A stretch of DNA of 64,000 nucleotides from Calonectria ilicicola (taxonomy: Eukaryota > Ascomycota > Sordariomycetes > Hypocreales > Nectriaceae). The translations under genes and the position numbers were made by a program. Below the pieces are notes generated by a model. That model was not told the origin of the DNA and did not search any database. It worked only from the letters and a program-made list of their open reading frames with translations. Shown in pieces: positions 60,258-64,000 of the stretch; the first letter of the stretch is position 1, and the number at the start of each line of letters is the position of its first letter. The DNA lies in contig CP085831.1 of the NCBI GenBank assembly GCA_020809705.1, forward strand, positions 4,340,001-4,404,000, written 5' to 3'.

Positions 60258-62382
60258 GGTTATCAAAGATTGAGCTGTAGATGTGAGTTCGGGCTGTAGG
60301 ATGTTCTGTGTTGGTGATGTCTGGTAACTCCATGGGCGACCGGCTTGTCTTTATACGTGTTGCTTCTCATTGACGCACTGAAGATGGCTGAGCCATAGGG
60401 AGGCACCTGCTTGCTCTACCATATTAGTCCTATGTTCGGGATCACTTCTAACAGCCGCCAATCTCGAATCGGAGCACGGAAGATCGGAGAGTCGGGACGA
60501 TCGGCTGCCGACCGGGCCCCACTACACCAGCCGCGTTGACGATACACCAAGCAAGGAAGCCTTGCGATGCACAATTCCAAATACAATACCCCAACCTTTT
60601 TTGCGTATATAGTATACAAAGTGTGGCAAGATCAATATTATTTAAAATTCGCCATTTCAATCAACATATCAATCACAAGCACAACCGATCTTGATGGTGC
60701 ATTACAACCCTCCCATATTTGCCCCAACGAATATTCTGTATCAACCACAACGGACTCTTTCTGAGCGACAGACTAACCACAAAGGAGTATTCGATTCGAC
60801 CTGACGAGAAGAAAAAAAAGCCCCTGGGGCTATGTCAACGTGGCTGTACCTATTTGAAATTTGGGTATTTGGAATTTTTTTGGAACGAGGGCCGGCATGA
60901 ATGGCCCCAGACTAAACTGCTTAGCTCGCGCAAGCGCTGATGGTATGACGAAATAGCGCGCCAGTTTGAGCAAATACCGGATCTACGCGCCTGGGCCAAC
61001 CTCTTCAAAAACAGGGGCCACTAAACATTTCCTGGCCGAAACAATCGGGTCAACGCAGCGTGTACGGGCTCCTCCAAGTACTGAGGCAACAGTCCCACTC
61101 TCGGCGATATCACCCTCATATGTGGTCGGATCTCTTGACAATCGGCATATGGACCTACGCCGAGTGCCTCAGAGAAAAAAGCAAGTGTTGCTTCGCGAAA
61201 ATGAAGGCTCGTGCATGAGCTACCAGGCGCACAGCCTCATTCGCAGGCCGCAAGACCTCGGGCTCGTACAAGGACAACGTTGATTTTCGCCGAGACCATG
61301 ATTATCAAAAGAATCCACCACATTGAAAAATCTTCAAGAAAAACGGAGAAATGGGTATTTGGGATCAAATCTCTATTACACTACGTTCGTAATACATTGC
61401 ATGTATACTAGTAACAAAATTCGTAGGAAGACTCACTTCATACTAATGGTATTTGCGAAGAGTTCTACGCGTAGACTCATTTTTTACTTCATGATTGTCC
61501 CAATCTTTTGTAGATGTCTCTATTCTAACAGCCTCAAGAAGTGATAAATTTCAGGCCCATTCTTTTCGTCTTTTACCAATTATCCCTTACATCTACACAT
61601 AGTATTCCTAGTTTGATACAGTCTGATTCTAAAAGAATTGGCCATATAGGGTAGCAAAACAACAAAAGTGGAGAGGAACACGCGACTAGGTTTTTAGCGT
61701 GCACTTTTTTTTACGCGTTGACTGCGCTGAGACGTGCTAACCTTAAGCACTGAAACCTTTGAAAATGGCTTACTTTTCCTGGGTTTAATGGAAATTACTG
61801 GCTTCTATATTTAGGAGCTAGCAGTCCTCTATTTTCGCATTTCTTGACTCTAATGTTTCCACGATGTCAGTGCAATAAATGTGCATAAGAAAGGAGTATC
61901 GAAACACTGCAAAAGAGCAAAAGCCCTCTTTGGTCTCCCTCCCTCCCTTTTATTTACGTCTTTTTAATGCGAATATTTTTTTCTTGATTCCTTTTTTAAA
62001 TGCGTGGAGTTAGCACTAACCCTTGGAGTCACAGTGCCTGAGTGTACTGCGTGTCCATTCAATCATGATTTATTTAGCTGATTATGCATTTTTATACTCA
62101 ATAAAGATCTAAGAATATTATTTTCGTTTTTTATTTTCTCCTTGAGTGTGGGTGACCAATAAGTTCCAATTTGGTTGTAAATAATAAATTGCCACCCCAG
62201 TTCCACCCCCTAAATTCGACGATAATACATTGCGTCGTTTCCCCTATTACTTCAAGTTGTGTGGCCCTGTCGGTAGATGCTATGACTGAGCCAAGCCATA
62301 CTTTTCTTTTCAAACTATGAAGGGCGAACCCTTTCCAAGCGCTGTAACCAAGATCAATTGGGTGTCTGCATGTATATACAAT
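60258..62382. other. 2.1-kb interval without a recognised gene
   Basis: Contains the promoter of the hydrolase and the 3' flank of the transporter. No gene, RNA or repeat identified. Confidence 0.45.
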
Positions 62383-64000
62383 CTACCAGATCTTCTCCCT
62401 CTTCATCAATACGCTGCATAGCAGACAAATAGAACCGGCGGCAATAATGGGAACATAAGCCAGCTGGATTGCCCTTGTGATCGCATGGATAGCTTCAGCC
62501 TGGAGCTCTGCTGATGCAGACTCAATAAGACTACTGCCGACACCGGCAAGAGCGTCAGAGATTTGGGACGTTGGAACATCAGGGAAAACAGCTGAAAGGT
62601 AAATCTGGCCATAGTTGACGAAAAGGGCACCCGACATGCCAGTACCGAAAACGATGCCCATCATCTGACCAACAGTCATGAATCCGACACTGTATGGGAT
62701 CTCGCTGGGTTGGACTTTCATCTGGGCAACTGCAAATCCAGCTTGACAAAAGCAGCCGACACCTGTGCCCAGGATAATTGTGTAGCCGTAAATCTTGGCA
62801 TTGGAGGTATGCTCATCCACAGTGTCTTAAAAGGAGTCAGCGATACTCAAATGATGAAAATATTGAGAGTTTTATAACTTACAAATCAGGACACCACCAA
62901 TTAGCTCTAGAGCAGAGCCAACAATGTACCATGGGTAGTAATAACCAGTGCGAGCCATGAACTGGCCGTTCAGTAGATTGAAGGCAACAAGGAAGAGGAT
63001 AAAGGGCAAAAGGTGCACCGAAGTCTCCACAGCGGTGCTACCGCGTGTGAATTGGTAGTAAAGGGGCAAGTAAAAGATGCCAATGAAGCTACCAAATGTT
63101 GCGAGCACTGAAAGTTGGATTGTTAGCTGAATCTCGAACACCTAGTTCAATGAGATGGAAGATGCAACATACTCATTGTGAAGAACAAGCAAATCATGGT
63201 GCGGCTCTTCCAGAAGTGCATGGGGAACAGACGATTCTCTCTCGTAGTTCCGATGATAAATGTCTGTTGGAGGACAAATAGGATGGTCAACACACCGGCA
63301 GTGACAAACAAACCGATGCTTTTACCGTCACTCCACGCCCATTCAACTCCACCAAAGTTCATGGCCATGATGACACAAAGTACAGCGCCAATAGACAGAA
63401 TGGAACCAACAAAGTCAATCTGAGCAACGCGCTTCAGCCATGGCACACCGGTTTGGGGCTTAAAGTCAGGGAGCAAGACGATGTAAATGGGACCCACAAC
63501 AGCACCGACGAGCAAATTGAGGTAAAAGGCCCATCGCCAAGTAGCTTTGCTGTCGCCAAAAGAGCCTCCAACGACGGGACCCAGGACAGTACCAATACCC
63601 CAAATGAAGCCAGTAAGACTGAGATATCTAGGTCGCTCCGCATTTGTGGTGGTGACGGACAGGAGTGTGAGAAGACCCATGTACATACCGCAACCACCTA
63701 CTCCTGCGATAGCACGACCGACGATGAAGGAGTTGATGTCGGGTGCGGCGCCACAGAGAGCTGAAGCTCCCATGAAGACGGTGGTGGACCCGAGGTACAG
63801 CTTTTTGGCGGAGAATGTGCCGTAGGCTTTAGACCATGGAAGCGTGGTAGCAGCCGAGGCCAATGCAAAAGACACACTGAGCCATGGGACAAGGTCTACC
63901 CGGTCGTATGTTTGGACGACCTTTGCTTGGACATTGGCGACCACGGTGTTGTCTAGGGCGTAGAGAAAGAGGGCAGAAAGGAGGGCACAGACGACGAGAA
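62383..64000 (-). CDS. MFS multidrug-type transporter, 5' end beyond the window
   Basis: Exons seen: 63173-64000 (open at the window edge), 62883-63107 and 62383-62825; 57- and 65-bp introns; about 498 residues visible. Start and first helix are missing. Motifs of fungal 14-helix drug/H+ antiporters: ALDNTVVANV in the first visible helix, GRAIAGVGGCGMYMG, WGIGTVLGPVVGG (motif C-like GxxxGPxxGG) and FGDSKATWRWAFYLNL. This predicts proton-driven export of small molecules, perhaps a toxin or a secondary metabolite, at the plasma membrane. No biosynthetic cluster is visible beside it. Frame intact. Confidence 0.9.

Overview
The window is nuclear DNA of a filamentous ascomycete (Pezizomycotina). 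The evidence is short GT-AG introns with CTAAC-type branch sites, a CFEM protein, a DUF3433 membrane protein, a cytochrome b562/b561 fusion, fungal LTR chromoviruses and Fot1/pogo elements. The repeats carry extreme C-to-T / G-to-A mutation (TpA-rich, almost no CpA or CpG), the signature of repeat-induced point mutation (RIP). No database search was possible. Family names come from motifs read in the sequence.

Layout. (1) 1-14872 is an AT-rich graveyard: a Ty3/Gypsy chromovirus relic (A, 1 to about 8060) interrupted by two 1860-bp Fot1-like elements, then a second LTR relic (B, 8638-13445) nested in a further repeat. (2) 14873-19340 is a normal-GC island with a tannase/feruloyl esterase gene, a DOPA 4,5-dioxygenase-like gene and an initiator tRNA-Met gene. 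Both protein genes have broken frames. (3) 19341-27928 is AT-rich again: an LTR edge and a Fot1 fragment split by a third Gypsy element (C, 20645-27755). (4) 27929-64000 is ordinary gene space: a hAT-type MITE, a PD-(D/E)XK-like and kinase-like divergent pair, a haem/b561 protein, a tandem pair of Thr-rich secreted proteins, a Cys-rich secreted protein, a secreted adenosine deaminase (ADGF/CECR1 type), a small conserved fungal protein, a DUF3433 protein, a CFEM GPI protein, an alpha/beta hydrolase, and an MFS transporter cut by the window end.

Two observations stand out. First, the initiator tRNA-Met gene (18987-19110, minus strand) has a 52-bp insert between the D stem and the anticodon stem. 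The insert begins GTATGT, contains a perfect TACTAAC and ends in AG. Removing it leaves a 72-nt tRNA with all the hallmarks of eukaryotic initiator tRNA. This looks like an mRNA-type (spliceosomal) intron in a Pol III gene, at a site the tRNA endonuclease does not normally cut. Second, Fot1 pieces at 14285-14872 and 19541-27928 are complementary halves of one copy. They sum to 1860 bp, exactly the length of the two intact copies. An inversion of 14873-27928 with one breakpoint inside the transposon explains this, and explains how the gene island came to lie inside the AT-rich block.

Many genes are damaged: two TGG-to-TAG changes in the dioxygenase, a one-base loss in the tannase, a TAA in the PD-(D/E)XK-like gene, a frame break and a stop in the tandem secreted pair, and two stops in the DUF3433 gene. 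Most of the stops can be explained by C-to-T at CpA on one strand. The deaminase, CFEM, haem/b561, hydrolase and MFS genes read through cleanly. The window therefore looks like a fast-decaying, possibly subtelomeric, region where secreted and cell-surface functions predominate.
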